Positions 33,856-43,335 are shown, counted from the first letter of the stretch. The stretch is 64,000 nucleotides of DNA from Pseudomonas cichorii (GCF_015471405.1 NZ_BLVZ01000015.1:99631-163630), one strand, 5' to 3'. Numbers and translations are program-made. Notes: a model not told the origin generated them from the letters alone.

Positions 33856-34118
33856 GTCTTTCCTTTCAGCAGCAGTTCTACTTATTAAGAGAAGGAGTGT
33901 ATCGCAACCTTTGGGCATGGCGCAGGGCCATGGCCGTGAAACTGGCACGAATTAAGCAAATCATTGATGTGACAGACTTATTGTCGCTTATGTGTTGCGT
34001 GACTTATCGACTGGCAACGGAATTTCCTGACTTTACAGTCAGAAAAAAATTGACCCGATAAGCAAAGCTGATAAATTCATCGACATATCCGATTACAAGA
34101 AATCGAGGGTGTAGCACC
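33856..34118. promoter_or_regulatory. Divergent region between gntR and xdhA
   Basis: This gene-free gap must hold promoters for both directions. It contains the near-repeats ATTGATGTGACAGACTTATTG and TGTTGCGTGACTTATCG-type half sites (both with TGAC-TTAT order), which could be regulator sites. None matches the TTGTAYACAR operators seen near 41134-41828. Confidence 0.4.
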
Positions 34119-35573
34119 GTGATCCAGTTCCTTTTGAACCAGGAGCTCAAAACCGAGCACACCCTGGACCCGAACCTCACCGTGCTCAATTACCTGCGCG
34201 GGCATGCGCACAAGACGGGCACCAAGGAAGGCTGCGCCAGTGGTGACTGCGGCGCTTGTACCGTTGTGCTCGGCGAGCTGGAAACCGACAGCCATGGCAC
34301 TGAGCAATTGCGTTATCGCAGCCTCAATTCGTGCCTGACCTTCGTGGCGTCGCTGCACGGCAAGCAATTGATCAGCGTCGAAGACCTCAAGCATCAAGGG
34401 CAACTGCATAGCGTGCAAAAGGCCATGGTCGACTGCCATGGCTCGCAATGCGGCTTCTGTACGCCAGGCTTTGTGATGTCGCTGTTCGCCCTGCAAAAGA
34501 ACAGCCCTCAGGCCAACACCCATCAGGCCCACGAAGCCCTGGCGGGCAATCTTTGCCGCTGCACCGGTTATCGCCCGATTCTGGACGCTGCAGCGCAAGC
34601 CTGCGGCCAGCATCAACCCGACCAGTTCGATCAGCGTCAGGCCCAGACCATCGCCCGCTTGCGCAGCATCGCCCCCAAGACAACCGGCGAACTGAACGAC
34701 GGCGAAAAGCGTTCTCTGGTGCCGCTGACCGTGGCCGATCTGGCCGACCTGTACAGCGCGCACCCACAAGCCAGATTGCTGGCAGGCGGGACCGATCTGG
34801 CGCTGGAAGTCACTCAGTTTCACAAGCCGCTGCCGGTGATGATTCATGTTGGCCATATTGCCGAAATGAAGCGCATCGAGCGTTTCGAGGACCGGCTGGA
34901 GATTGGTGCCGCCGCCTCGCTGACCGACTGCCATGCAGCTCTCAAGGCTGAATACCCGGATTTCGGCGAGTTGCTGCAACGCTTCGCTTCGTTGCAGATC
35001 CGCAATCAGGGCACGCTGGGCGGCAATATCGGCAACGCCTCACCCATCGGCGACGCCCCGCCGCTGTTGATCGCCCTGGGCGCACGGATCGTGCTGCGCA
35101 AGGGCGACACTCAACGCACCCTGGCGCTGGAAGATTACTTCATCGATTACCGGGTGACGGCACGTCAGGAAAGCGAGTTCATCGAGAAGATCATTGTGCC
35201 GACCGCCAAGGCTGGCCATGTATTCCGCGCCTACAAGGTGTCCAAGCGGCTGGATGACGATATCTCGGCGGTCTGCGCGGCTTTTTGCCTGCATCTTGAA
35301 GACGGCCAGATTGCCGATGCGCGCATTGCGTTCGGCGGCATGGCAGCCATTCCCAAACGTGCCGCGGCCTGCGAGCGGGCCTTGATCGGTCAGCCCTGGA
35401 CATCGGCGTCCATCGAACTGGCTTGCAGCGCACTGGCCGAAGATTTCACGCCGCTGTCGGATTTTCGCGCCAGCAAGGAATACCGTCTGCTCAGCGCGCA
35501 AAACCTGCTGCGCAAATATTTTATCGAGCTGCAAACCCCCACTCTTGTGACGCGGGTGACCGACTATGTCTAA
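34119..35573 (+). CDS. xdhA: Xanthine dehydrogenase small subunit
   Basis: This 484-residue iron-sulfur/FAD subunit passes electrons from the molybdenum subunit to NAD+ as hypoxanthine or xanthine is oxidised to urate. The N-terminal plant-type [2Fe-2S] cluster has C39, C44 and C47 in GCASGDCGACTVVL. A second cluster lies in QCGFCTPGF and CRCTGYRPI at about 107-150. The FAD domain (from about 200) has LLAGGTDLALEVTQ and RNQGTLGGNIGNASPIGD. The start is GTG at 34119 with GAGGG upstream. It overlaps xdhB by eight bases. It is the first gene of the purine-degradation cluster. Confidence 0.95.
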   Translation: MIQFLLNQELKTEHTLDPNLTVLNYLRGHAHKTGTKEGCASGDCGACTVVLGELETDSHGTEQLRYRSLNSCLTFVASLHGKQLISVEDLKHQGQLHSVQKAMVDCHGSQCGFCTPGFVMSLFALQKNSPQANTHQAHEALAGNLCRCTGYRPILDAAAQACGQHQPDQFDQRQAQTIARLRSIAPKTTGELNDGEKRSLVPLTVADLADLYSAHPQARLLAGGTDLALEVTQFHKPLPVMIHVGHIAEMKRIERFEDRLEIGAAASLTDCHAALKAEYPDFGELLQRFASLQIRNQGTLGGNIGNASPIGDAPPLLIALGARIVLRKGDTQRTLALEDYFIDYRVTARQESEFIEKIIVPTAKAGHVFRAYKVSKRLDDDISAVCAAFCLHLEDGQIADARIAFGGMAAIPKRAAACERALIGQPWTSASIELACSALAEDFTPLSDFRASKEYRLLSAQNLLRKYFIELQTPTLVTRVTDYV

Positions 35574-37920
35574 TCATCTACCGCCCAAGACCCAGGCCGA
35601 ACTGGTCGCGCTGTTCCAGCAGGACCTGACCACCGGCGTTGGCCGCAGCGTCAAGCATGACAGCGCCGACAAGCACGTCAGTGGCGAAGCCATCTATATC
35701 GATGACCGCCTGGAGTTTCCCAATCAACTGCATGTGTATGCACGCCTCTCGGACCGCGCCCATGCGCGGATCGTCAGCGTCGACACGGCTCCGTGCCTTG
35801 CTTTCGACGGGGTGCGGATCGTCATTACCCATCAAGACATTCCCGGCCTGAAAGACATCGGCCCGTTGCTGCCCGGCGACCCGTTGCTGGCCATCGACAA
35901 GGTGGAGTTCGTCGGCCAGCCGGTGCTGGCCGTGGCGGCCCGCGACCTGGAAACCGCACGCAAGGCGGCGATGGCGGCGGTCATTGAATATGAAGACCTG
36001 GAGCCAGTGCTGGATGTGGTTCAGGCCTTGCGCCAGAAGCATTTCGTGGTCGACAGTCATACCCACAAGCGTGGCGACTCGGCCAGCGCCCTGCAAGGCG
36101 CACCGCATCGTTTGCAGGGCAGCCTGCATATCGGTGGCCAGGAGCATTTCTATCTGGAAACCCAGGTATCGTCGGTGATGCCCACCGAAGACGGCGGGAT
36201 GATCGTCTATTGCTCGACCCAGAACCCTACGGAAATCCAGAAGCTGGTGGCCGAGGTGCTGGGCGTTTCGATGAACCGCATCGTGGTCGACATGCGGCGC
36301 ATGGGCGGCGGCTTTGGCGGCAAGGAAACCCAGGCAGCCAGCCCGGCATGCCTGTGCGCCGTGATTGCCCACCTCACCGGGCAACCAACCAAGATGCGCC
36401 TGCCAAGGGTTGAAGACATGCTGATGACCGGCAAGCGCCACCCGTTCTATATCGAGTACGACGTGGGTTTTGACGACAGCGGACGCCTGCAGGGCATCGA
36501 GCTGGAACTGGCGGGCAACTGCGGTTATTCGCCGGACCTGTCGGCCTCGATTGTCGACCGCGCCATGTTCCATGCCGATAACTCGTATTACCTGGGCGAT
36601 GCAACCATCAACGGCCATCGCTGCAAGACCAACACCGCGTCCAACACGGCCTATCGAGGCTTCGGCGGCCCACAAGGCATGGTGGCCATCGAGGAAGTGA
36701 TGGACAGCATCGCCCGCTATCTGGGCAAAGACCCGCTGGCGGTTCGCAAGGTCAACTACTACGGCAAGACCGAGCGCAACGTCACGCATTACTACCAGAC
36801 CGTCGAGCACAACCTGCTGGAAGAAATGACCGCCGATCTGGAGCAAAGCAGCCAGTACGCAGAGCGTCGAGAAGCCATCAAGGCCTTCAACGCCAGCAGC
36901 CCGATTCTGAAAAAAGGCCTGGCGCTGACACCGGTCAAATTCGGGATTTCGTTTACCGCCAGCTTTCTCAATCAGGCGGGTGCGCTGGTCCATATCTACA
37001 CCGATGGCAGCATCCATCTGAACCATGGCGGCACGGAGATGGGCCAGGGCTTGAACGTCAAGGTCGCCCAGGTGGTGGCCGAGGTGTTTCAGGTGGATAT
37101 CGAGCGTATCCAGATCACCGCGACCAACACTGACAAGGTGCCGAACACCTCACCGACTGCGGCGTCCAGCGGCACGGACCTCAATGGCAAGGCCGCGCAG
37201 AATGCCGCTGAAATCCTCAAGCAGCGGCTGGTGGAATTTGCGGCGCTGAAGTATCAAGTGACCGAGGCCGATGTGGTGTTTCGCAATGGGCATGTGCGTA
37301 TCGGCGAGCAGGTGCTGTCCTTCGCCGAGCTGGCGCATCAGGCGTGGATGGGCCAGGTGTCGCTGTCCAGCACGGGCTATTACAAGACGCCGAAGATTTT
37401 CTACGACCGCAGCCAGGCGCGGGGTCGGCCTTTTTACTATTTCGCCTTTGGCGCCGCCTGCGCCGAGGTGATCGTCGACACCCTGACCGGCGAGTACAAG
37501 ATGCTGCGCACGGACATCCTGCATGACGTCGGCGCCTCACTGAACCCGGCCATCGATATCGGTCAGGTCGAAGGCGGCTACATTCAGGGCGCAGGCTGGC
37601 TGACCACCGAAGAGCTGGTGTGGAACGACAAAGGCAAATTGCTGACCAACGGCCCGGCGTCCTACAAGATCCCGGCGGTGGCGGACTTGCCACTGGATTT
37701 GCGGGTCACCCTGGTGGAAAACCGCAAGAACCCGGAAGACACGGTGTTCCATTCCAAGGCCGTGGGCGAACCGCCCTTCATGCTGGGGATTGCAGCGTGG
37801 TGTGCGATCAAGGATGCGGTGGCGAGCCTGGGGGATTATCGGCATCAGCCCGACATCGATGCACCGGCAACGCCGGAGCGGGTTTTGTGGGGGTGTGAAC
37901 AGATGAGACGTCTTCAATGA
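35566..37920 (+). CDS. xdhB: Xanthine dehydrogenase large (molybdenum) subunit
   Basis: This 784-residue subunit binds the molybdopterin cofactor and hydroxylates hypoxanthine and xanthine. Features: the hammerhead domain (about 25-140), the pterin-binding MRRMGGGFGGKET near 245, the substrate-pocket segment TAYRGFGGPQGM near 362, the GGTEMGQGLNVK block near 488, and the catalytic glutamate in GEPPFMLGIAAW near 735-746. Start and coupling are set by the eight-base overlap with xdhA. XdhC, encoded next, loads the sulfurated cofactor into this subunit. Confidence 0.95.
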   Translation: MSNHLPPKTQAELVALFQQDLTTGVGRSVKHDSADKHVSGEAIYIDDRLEFPNQLHVYARLSDRAHARIVSVDTAPCLAFDGVRIVITHQDIPGLKDIGPLLPGDPLLAIDKVEFVGQPVLAVAARDLETARKAAMAAVIEYEDLEPVLDVVQALRQKHFVVDSHTHKRGDSASALQGAPHRLQGSLHIGGQEHFYLETQVSSVMPTEDGGMIVYCSTQNPTEIQKLVAEVLGVSMNRIVVDMRRMGGGFGGKETQAASPACLCAVIAHLTGQPTKMRLPRVEDMLMTGKRHPFYIEYDVGFDDSGRLQGIELELAGNCGYSPDLSASIVDRAMFHADNSYYLGDATINGHRCKTNTASNTAYRGFGGPQGMVAIEEVMDSIARYLGKDPLAVRKVNYYGKTERNVTHYYQTVEHNLLEEMTADLEQSSQYAERREAIKAFNASSPILKKGLALTPVKFGISFTASFLNQAGALVHIYTDGSIHLNHGGTEMGQGLNVKVAQVVAEVFQVDIERIQITATNTDKVPNTSPTAASSGTDLNGKAAQNAAEILKQRLVEFAALKYQVTEADVVFRNGHVRIGEQVLSFAELAHQAWMGQVSLSSTGYYKTPKIFYDRSQARGRPFYYFAFGAACAEVIVDTLTGEYKMLRTDILHDVGASLNPAIDIGQVEGGYIQGAGWLTTEELVWNDKGKLLTNGPASYKIPAVADLPLDLRVTLVENRKNPEDTVFHSKAVGEPPFMLGIAAWCAIKDAVASLGDYRHQPDIDAPATPERVLWGCEQMRRLQ

Positions 37921-37928
37921 ACATCCCC

Positions 37929-38016
37929 GTGGGAGCGAATTCATTCGCGAAGCGGCATGTGAAAGTGCCATTGACGGTGGATGTGCTGACGTCTTCGCGA
38001 ATGAATTCGCTCCTAC
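37929..38016. repeat. REPIN, GAATTC type
   Basis: GTGGGAGCGAATTCATTCGC at 37929 is matched by its inverted partner ending at 38016, with about 42 bases between. It sits between xdhB and xdhC and could cap or attenuate the mRNA. Confidence 0.85.
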
Positions 38017-38041
38017 CGGGTCCGTCAACTCAGAGGCACAC

Positions 38042-38881
38042 ATGAACGACTGGATCAGCGCCCTGGCCAGGCTACAGGCCCAAGGTGAGCCGAGCATTCT
38101 GGTCACTATCATCGAGGAGCTTGGCTCGACGCCACGCAATGCGGGCTCCAAGATGGTGGTCACGGCGCAGGGGATCCACGACACCATCGGCGGCGGCCAT
38201 CTGGAATACAAGGCCATGGAAATCGCCCGTGACATGCTGGCCAGCGGCAGCCAGCAGACGCGCCTGGAGCGCTTCAACCTCGGCGCCAGCCTCGGCCAGT
38301 GCTGCGGCGGCGTGAATGTCCTGCTGTTCGAGCCCATGGGGCAGCCACAGGCGCAGATCGCGGTGTTCGGTGCAGGCCATGTCGGCCGGGCGCTGGTGCC
38401 GCTGTTGGCCAGCCTGCCCTGCCGGGTGCGCTGGATCGATTCTCGCGAGCAGGAGTTCCCGGAACACTTGCCCGAGGCCGTGCTGAAAATCGTCAGCGAC
38501 GAGCCTGTCGATGAGGTCGCGCAACTGCCCAAAGGCAGTTACTGCATTGTCATGACTCACAACCATCAACTGGATCTGGAACTGACAGCCGCAATCCTCA
38601 AGCGCGGCGACTTTGGCTATTTCGGGCTGATCGGCTCCCGGACCAAGCGCGTCAAGTTCGAGCATCGCCTGAAAGAACGCGGCTTTGATGCCGCCTTGCT
38701 GCAACGCATGCGCTGCCCCATGGGCCTGGCGCAGGTCAAAGGCAAGCTGCCTGTCGAGATCGCCATTTCCATCGCCGCCGAAATAATCGCTACCTACAAC
38801 GCCAGCTTTGGCCAACACAGTGCCAGCGCCGAACCTGTCGCCAAACTGCTGCCCGCCTCGCGGCGCAGCCAGTCGCAATGA
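38042..38881 (+). CDS. xdhC: Xanthine dehydrogenase accessory protein XdhC
   Basis: This 279-residue chaperone binds molybdenum cofactor, promotes its sulfuration and inserts it into XdhB. The N-terminal XdhC/CoxI domain has TIIEELGSTPRNAGSKMVVT and GGGHLEYKAMEIA. A Rossmann-like C-terminal half has AVFGAGHVGRALVPLLAS and YCIVMTHNHQLDLELT, then GYFGLIGSRTKRVKF. It lies after a REPIN and directly before guaD (7-base gap). Confidence 0.95.
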   Translation: MNDWISALARLQAQGEPSILVTIIEELGSTPRNAGSKMVVTAQGIHDTIGGGHLEYKAMEIARDMLASGSQQTRLERFNLGASLGQCCGGVNVLLFEPMGQPQAQIAVFGAGHVGRALVPLLASLPCRVRWIDSREQEFPEHLPEAVLKIVSDEPVDEVAQLPKGSYCIVMTHNHQLDLELTAAILKRGDFGYFGLIGSRTKRVKFEHRLKERGFDAALLQRMRCPMGLAQVKGKLPVEIAISIAAEIIATYNASFGQHSASAEPVAKLLPASRRSQSQ

Positions 38882-38888
38882 GATGCCC

Positions 38889-40208
38889 ATGACCCTCGTT
38901 TCAAGCAACAAGAAAGCCTACCGCGCCAGTATCGTGCACAGCATTGCCGACCCCGCCCAAGTGGGGGTTGAGGCGTCTTATGAATATTTTCCCGACGGCC
39001 TGATGCTGGTCGAAGACGGCAGGATCACAGCAGTGGGCCATACAGCCGATCTGCTGGATACTCTGGGCAACGAGGTCGAGCTGATCGCGTATCAGGACGC
39101 GCTGATTACTCCGGGCTTTATCGACACCCACATTCACTTGCCTCAGACCGGCATGATCGGCTCGTATGGCGAGCAGTTGCTGGACTGGCTCGACACGTAC
39201 ACCTTCCCTTGCGAGAGCCAGTTTGCCGACCCGGTGCATGCCGCTGAAGTGGCCGATATCTTTCTCAAGGAGCTGCTGCGCAACGGCACCACCACGGCGC
39301 TGGTGTTCGGCAGCGTTCACAAGGAGTCGGTAGACGCACTGTTCAGCGCCGCTCAAAAGCTGGACCTGCGCCTGATCGCCGGCAAGGTGATGATGGACCG
39401 CAATGCACCGGACTATCTGGTGGATACCCCCGAGTCCAGCTATGCGGACAGCAAGGCGCTGATCGAGCGCTGGCATGGCCAGGGCCGCCTGAGCTACGCC
39501 GTCACCCCGCGCTTTGCGCCCACCAGCACGCCGGAGCAACTGACCCTGGCAGGCAAGCTGCTGAGCGAGTATCCCGGCCTGTACATGCAGACGCATATCA
39601 GCGAAAACCTGCAGGAAATCGAATGGGTCAAGGCCCTGTTCCCGGAGCGCAAAAACTATCTGGACGTGTACGACCACTTCAACCTGCTGGGCGAGCGCTC
39701 GGTGTTCGCCCATGGCGTGCATCTGTGTGACGAACAGTGTGCGCGGCTGGCAGAGACCGGATCGGCAATCGCGTTCTGCCCGACCTCCAACCTGTTTCTG
39801 GGCAGCGGCCTGTTCAATCTGCCGAGGGCTGAAAAGCACGGGATCAATGTCGGGCTGGGGACCGATGTGGGCGGCGGCACCAGTTTCTCGATCCTGCAAA
39901 CCCTGAACGAAGCCTACAAGGTCATGCAGATGCAGGGCGCGAGGCTCAGCCCGTTCAAATCGCTGTATCTGGCGACACTGGGTGGCGCACGGGCGCTGCG
40001 GCTGGACGACCGGATCGGCAGCCTGAAACCCGGCAACGAAGCTGACTTTGTGGTGCTGGATTACAACGCTACACCGCTGCTGGCCTATCGGCTGAAACAG
40101 GCCAAGGACATTGCAGAGATCCTGTTTGTGCTGATGACATTAGGCGATGACCGCACGGTGCAACAGACGTGGTCAGCGGGGCAGTTGGTGCACCAGCGAG
40201 AGGGTTGA
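38889..40208 (+). CDS. guaD: Guanine deaminase
   Basis: This 439-residue amidohydrolase turns guanine into xanthine and ammonia, feeding XdhAB. Metal and active-site motifs: PGFIDTHIHLPQ near residue 78, the long GuaD-specific loop LLDWLDTYTFPCES, MQTHISENLQEIEWV (metal histidine), FAHGVHLCDEQC and LGTDVGGGTSFS. Two starts are possible, ATG at 38883 or 38889; the latter is chosen because GAGA lies at proper spacing. It is translationally close to xdhC and in the same operon. Confidence 0.94.
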   Translation: MTLVSSNKKAYRASIVHSIADPAQVGVEASYEYFPDGLMLVEDGRITAVGHTADLLDTLGNEVELIAYQDALITPGFIDTHIHLPQTGMIGSYGEQLLDWLDTYTFPCESQFADPVHAAEVADIFLKELLRNGTTTALVFGSVHKESVDALFSAAQKLDLRLIAGKVMMDRNAPDYLVDTPESSYADSKALIERWHGQGRLSYAVTPRFAPTSTPEQLTLAGKLLSEYPGLYMQTHISENLQEIEWVKALFPERKNYLDVYDHFNLLGERSVFAHGVHLCDEQCARLAETGSAIAFCPTSNLFLGSGLFNLPRAEKHGINVGLGTDVGGGTSFSILQTLNEAYKVMQMQGARLSPFKSLYLATLGGARALRLDDRIGSLKPGNEADFVVLDYNATPLLAYRLKQAKDIAEILFVLMTLGDDRTVQQTWSAGQLVHQREG

Positions 40209-40218
40209 ATCACACTTC

Positions 40219-40310
40219 GTGGGAGGGGCCTTGGCCGCGACAGGCAATGTGAAGTGCGCTGAAGATGTGTTGCCTGTCAGCAAGTCGTCGCGGCCAAGGC
40301 CCCTCCCACA
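40219..40310. repeat. REPIN, GGCCTTGGCC type
   Basis: GTGGGAGGGGCCTTGGCCGC at 40219 and its inverted partner (TCGCGGCCAAGGCCCCTCCC) ending at 40310 lie between the converging guaD and gntR genes. The pair may form a bidirectional transcript end. Confidence 0.85.
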
Positions 40311-40338
40311 GAGACCTGTACGCCTTGACTACCAGGCA

Positions 40339-41091
40339 TTACCCCTTGCCCGGTTTCTTCTTGCCCATCAGGTGCGAAAACACCGCATGCAAATCATCGG
40401 ATGCGCCGTCGTCGTCGAGGTTGAGCTTGCTGTCGATGTGGTCCATGTGATGCATCATCAGCTCCACGGCCAATGCGGCATCGCGGGCTTCGATGGCGTC
40501 GATCAACTGGGTGTGTTCATCGTAGGAACAATGGGTGCGATTGCCGTTTTCGTATTGAGCGATGATCAATGAGGTCTGCGACACCAGGCTGCGCTGAAAG
40601 CTGATCAGCGGTGCGTTACGGGCGGCCACTGCCAGTTGCAGGTGGAACTCGCCAGACAGGCGAATCCCGGCGCCACGATCCCCTCTGGCAAAGCTGTCGC
40701 GCTCGTCGCTGACCATCTGCCGCAACTCGGCCAGTTGCTCGGCGGTCGCGTGTTCGACCGCCAGTTCGGTAATGGCCTTTTCCACCATGCGCCGGGCGAA
40801 GAACACCTGACGCGCGTCCTCGACGCTGGGGCTGGCGACCACCGCCCCCCGGTTGGGCCGCAACAGCACGACACCTTCATGAGCCAGGCGCGACAGGGCG
40901 CGACGAATGATGGTGCGACTCACACCAAAGATTTCGCCCAGTGCCTCTTCGCTCAGCTTGGTGCCCGGCGCCAGACGCTGCTCAAGGATCGCCTCGAAGA
41001 TATGCGCATAGACGATATCGTCCTGGGTTGCGTTACGGGCTGACTTGACCGCGCGTGGCTGTTTCTTCAGGGGCAGGGACTGTTCGTTCAT
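40339..41091 (-). CDS. GntR/FCD regulator of purine breakdown
   Basis: This is a 250-residue regulator. It has a winged helix-turn-helix (LSEEALGEIFGVSRTIIRRA and LSRLAHEGVVLLRPNRGAVV, about 42-90) and an FCD ligand domain with metal/ligand-type residues (FHLQLAVAARN, YDEHTQLIDAIEARD, MMHHMDHI). ATG at 41091 is used; a GTG two codons earlier is also in frame. Being encoded inside the urate/allantoin cluster, it is the obvious local regulator. Near-palindromic TTGTAYACAR sites lie upstream of itself (41134), hiuH (41635) and puuE (41819), the size and type bound by GntR dimers. Likely a repressor released by a pathway intermediate (inference). Confidence 0.87.
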   Translation of the reverse strand: MNEQSLPLKKQPRAVKSARNATQDDIVYAHIFEAILEQRLAPGTKLSEEALGEIFGVSRTIIRRALSRLAHEGVVLLRPNRGAVVASPSVEDARQVFFARRMVEKAITELAVEHATAEQLAELRQMVSDERDSFARGDRGAGIRLSGEFHLQLAVAARNAPLISFQRSLVSQTSLIIAQYENGNRTHCSYDEHTQLIDAIEARDAALAVELMMHHMDHIDSKLNLDDDGASDDLHAVFSHLMGKKKPGKG

Positions 41092-41133
41092 GGGCACTCG
41101 TGTGCAAGTGGTTTACGGCGTAGGACGGACGCA

Positions 41134-41143
41134 TTGTACACAG
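41134..41143. promoter_or_regulatory. GntR operator-like site upstream of gntR
   Basis: TTGTACACAG differs from the 41635 site (TTGTACACAA) by one base. It lies in the 5' region of the GntR gene, suggesting autoregulation. Confidence 0.5.
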
Positions 41144-41178
41144 TGCGCCAGCACAAGGGCGCGCCTCGCGCTGTGCAA

Positions 41179-41532
41179 TCAACTGCCACGATAGGTCGAG
41201 TAGCTGTAAGGCGAGACCAGCAGCGGCACGTGATAATGCTCCTGACCTGCATCAATCCCGAAGCGCAGCACCACCACATCGAGAAAGGCCGGCTCAGGCA
41301 GCGTCACGCCACGCCCGCGGTAGTAATCGCCCGCATGAAACTGAAGCTGATAGACACCTGTGCGGTAAGCTTCGCCCTGTAGCAGGGGAGCATCGCAACG
41401 ACCATCACTGTTGGTGACCGCCGTGGCGACTCGTTCAAGACGCTCGCCTTCAACCCGGTAAAGTTCGATGTGGATGCCGTTGCCGGGGCAACCGTGCGCG
41501 GCGTCCAGCACATGCGTGGTTAATCGTCCCAT
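41179..41532 (-). CDS. hiuH: 5-hydroxyisourate hydrolase
   Basis: This 117-residue transthyretin-like enzyme hydrolyses 5-hydroxyisourate, the product of urate oxidation, to OHCU. Diagnostic features are the start GRLTTHVLDAAHGCPGNGI with the catalytic histidine in LTTHVLD, HYHVPLLVSPYSYSTYRGS near the end, and the terminal tetrapeptide YRGS typical of true HIU hydrolases as opposed to transthyretin. ATG at 41532 gives the canonical N-terminus; the frame extends further upstream without support. It is divergent from puuE across the shared operator region. Confidence 0.95.
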   Translation of the reverse strand: MGRLTTHVLDAAHGCPGNGIHIELYRVEGERLERVATAVTNSDGRCDAPLLQGEAYRTGVYQLQFHAGDYYRGRGVTLPEPAFLDVVVLRFGIDAGQEHYHVPLLVSPYSYSTYRGS

Positions 41533-41634
41533 TGATATCAGCACCTCGTTGAATGGTTGAATTGCGGGCATGATGCACCATCAGGGTGCTTGCCAATCGT
41601 AGACAGAGATCGATTAAGACACTTTTAAAAAAAC

Positions 41635-41644
41635 TTGTACACAA
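41635..41644. promoter_or_regulatory. GntR operator-like palindrome, hiuH side
   Basis: TTGTACACAA is a near-perfect 10-bp palindrome about 100 bases upstream of hiuH in the divergent hiuH-puuE gap. It matches the site at 41819 except for one base. Confidence 0.6.
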
Positions 41645-41818
41645 TAAAACCTGCGTCCGTGAGTCCTGAAATTTCTGAGCAGAGGTTTAGTGCCGAAAAC
41701 ACTGAAGCAAAGGAAAGCATTAAGGTTTTTCATTTTAAGCTGACCACTCAGGCAAGTTTATTGCATGACTCAAAGCGCTAGCGTGCGAAATTTTACGGGT
41801 TACAAAGTTGATATTATT

Positions 41819-41828
41819 TTGTATACAA
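41819..41828. promoter_or_regulatory. GntR operator-like palindrome, puuE side
   Basis: TTGTATACAA is a perfect 10-bp palindrome 71 bases before puuE, inside an AT-rich stretch that should contain the puuE-uraD-alc promoter. Binding here would cover the promoter. Confidence 0.65.
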
Positions 41829-41899
41829 TCGGCGCAGCGCGGTTTTCTGCCACAGGGCTTGTACCGCACCAGATTTCACGCACCTAAAGGAAGCTTGCA

Positions 41900-42823
41900 G
41901 TGAGCGCTGACTATCCACGCGACCTGATCGGTTACGGCAGCAATCCTCCCCATCCTCATTGGCCCGGCAATGCGCGTATCGCCCTCTCCTTCGTCCTCAA
42001 TTACGAAGAAGGTGGCGAGCGCAACATTCTGCATGGCGACAAGGAATCCGAAGCCTTCCTGTCCGAGATGGTCGCGGCGCAACCGCTGCAAGGCCAGCGC
42101 AACATGAGCATGGAGTCGCTGTACGAATACGGCAGCCGTGCCGGTGTGTGGCGCATTCTCAAGCTGTTCAGGCAATTCGATATCCCGCTGACCATCTTTG
42201 CCGTGGCCATGGCTGCCCAGCGTCACCCGGATGTGATCCGCGCCATGGTCGCTGACGGTCATGAAATCTGCAGCCACGGCTATCGCTGGATCGACTACCA
42301 GAATATGGATGAAGCCCAGGAGCGCGAGCACATGCTCCAGGCCATTCGCATCCTGACCGAAATCACCGGCGAACGCCCGCTGGGCTGGTACACCGGCCGC
42401 ACCGGCCCCAATACCCGTCGCCTGGTGATGGAGGAAGGCGGCTTTCTCTACGATTGCGACACCTACGACGACGACCTGCCCTACTGGGAGCCGAACAACC
42501 CGACAGGAAAGCCGCATCTGGTGATTCCCTACACGCTGGACACCAATGACATGCGCTTCACTCAGGTGCAGGGCTTCAACAATGGCGAGCAGTTTTTCCA
42601 GTACCTCAAGGATGCTTTCGACGTGCTTTACGCCGAAGGTGCAGAGGCCCCGAAAATGCTTTCCATCGGCCTGCATTGCCGCCTGATCGGTCGCCCTGCC
42701 CGCCTCGCTGCACTCAAGCGCTTCATCGAGTACGCCAAGAGCCACGAACAGGTCTGGTTTACCCGCCGTGTCGATATCGCTCGCCACTGGCACACTCAAC
42801 ATCCTTTCAAGGCCGCGCAATGA
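41900..42823 (+). CDS. puuE: Allantoinase PuuE (polysaccharide-deacetylase fold)
   Basis: This 307-residue cofactor-independent allantoinase hydrolyses allantoin to allantoate. It belongs to the NodB/polysaccharide deacetylase superfamily: LSFVLNYEEGGERNILHGD near 28-46, EYGSRAGVWRIL, and GHEICSHGYRWIDYQNM near 118, where the metal histidines of true deacetylases are partly replaced, as known for PuuE. It ends with FTRRVDIARHWHTQHPF. GTG start after AAAGG; it overlaps uraD by four bases (ATGA). Confidence 0.95.
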   Translation: MSADYPRDLIGYGSNPPHPHWPGNARIALSFVLNYEEGGERNILHGDKESEAFLSEMVAAQPLQGQRNMSMESLYEYGSRAGVWRILKLFRQFDIPLTIFAVAMAAQRHPDVIRAMVADGHEICSHGYRWIDYQNMDEAQEREHMLQAIRILTEITGERPLGWYTGRTGPNTRRLVMEEGGFLYDCDTYDDDLPYWEPNNPTGKPHLVIPYTLDTNDMRFTQVQGFNNGEQFFQYLKDAFDVLYAEGAEAPKMLSIGLHCRLIGRPARLAALKRFIEYAKSHEQVWFTRRVDIARHWHTQHPFKAAQ

Positions 42824-43335
42824 GCCAGTTCCAGACACTGAAGCCCTCGTCTCTGAGCCGTGAAGCGTTCATTGCAGCCTTTGCCGATATCTACGAACAC
42901 TCGCCATGGGTCGCTGAAAAGACCTATGAACTGGGCGTGAGCCCTGAGCTGGATCAGGTCGAAAGCCTGCATGCGCGCATGAGCGAAATCCTGCTCAACG
43001 CCGATCATGAGCGGCAACTGGCGCTGATCAACGCTCACCCGGATCTGGCAGGCAAAGCCGCCATCCAGGGTGAACTGACCGAAGCCAGCACCAGCGAACA
43101 GGCCGGTGCCGGCATTCATCAATGCACAGCCGAGGAGTTCCAGCGTTTTACCGAGTTGAATCAGGCCTACAAGGCCAGGTTCGGCTTCCCGTTCATCATG
43201 GCGGTCAAGGGAAGCGACCGGCACAAGATCCTGGCGGCCTTCGAGCAGCGTATCCATCACTCGGCAGAAGCCGAGTTCGCCTGCGCGCTGGCCGAGATCA
43301 ACAAGATTGCCCTGTTTCGCTTGCTGACCCTGTAG
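42820..43335 (+). CDS. uraD: OHCU decarboxylase
   Basis: This 171-residue helical enzyme decarboxylates OHCU to S-allantoin, the last step of the HiuH/UraD pair. Family blocks are FADIYEHSPWVAEKTY near residue 22, LINAHPDLAGKAA with the catalytic histidine and aspartate near residue 68, EFQRFTELNQAYKARFGFPF and IMAVKGSDRHKIL. Start and coupling come from the ATGA overlap with puuE. Confidence 0.95.
   Translation: MSQFQTLKPSSLSREAFIAAFADIYEHSPWVAEKTYELGVSPELDQVESLHARMSEILLNADHERQLALINAHPDLAGKAAIQGELTEASTSEQAGAGIHQCTAEEFQRFTELNQAYKARFGFPFIMAVKGSDRHKILAAFEQRIHHSAEAEFACALAEINKIALFRLLTL

Noticed and set aside
35578..37026. Long minus-strand frame opposite xdhB
   Set aside because: Antisense to a clear molybdenum subunit gene; no start signal.
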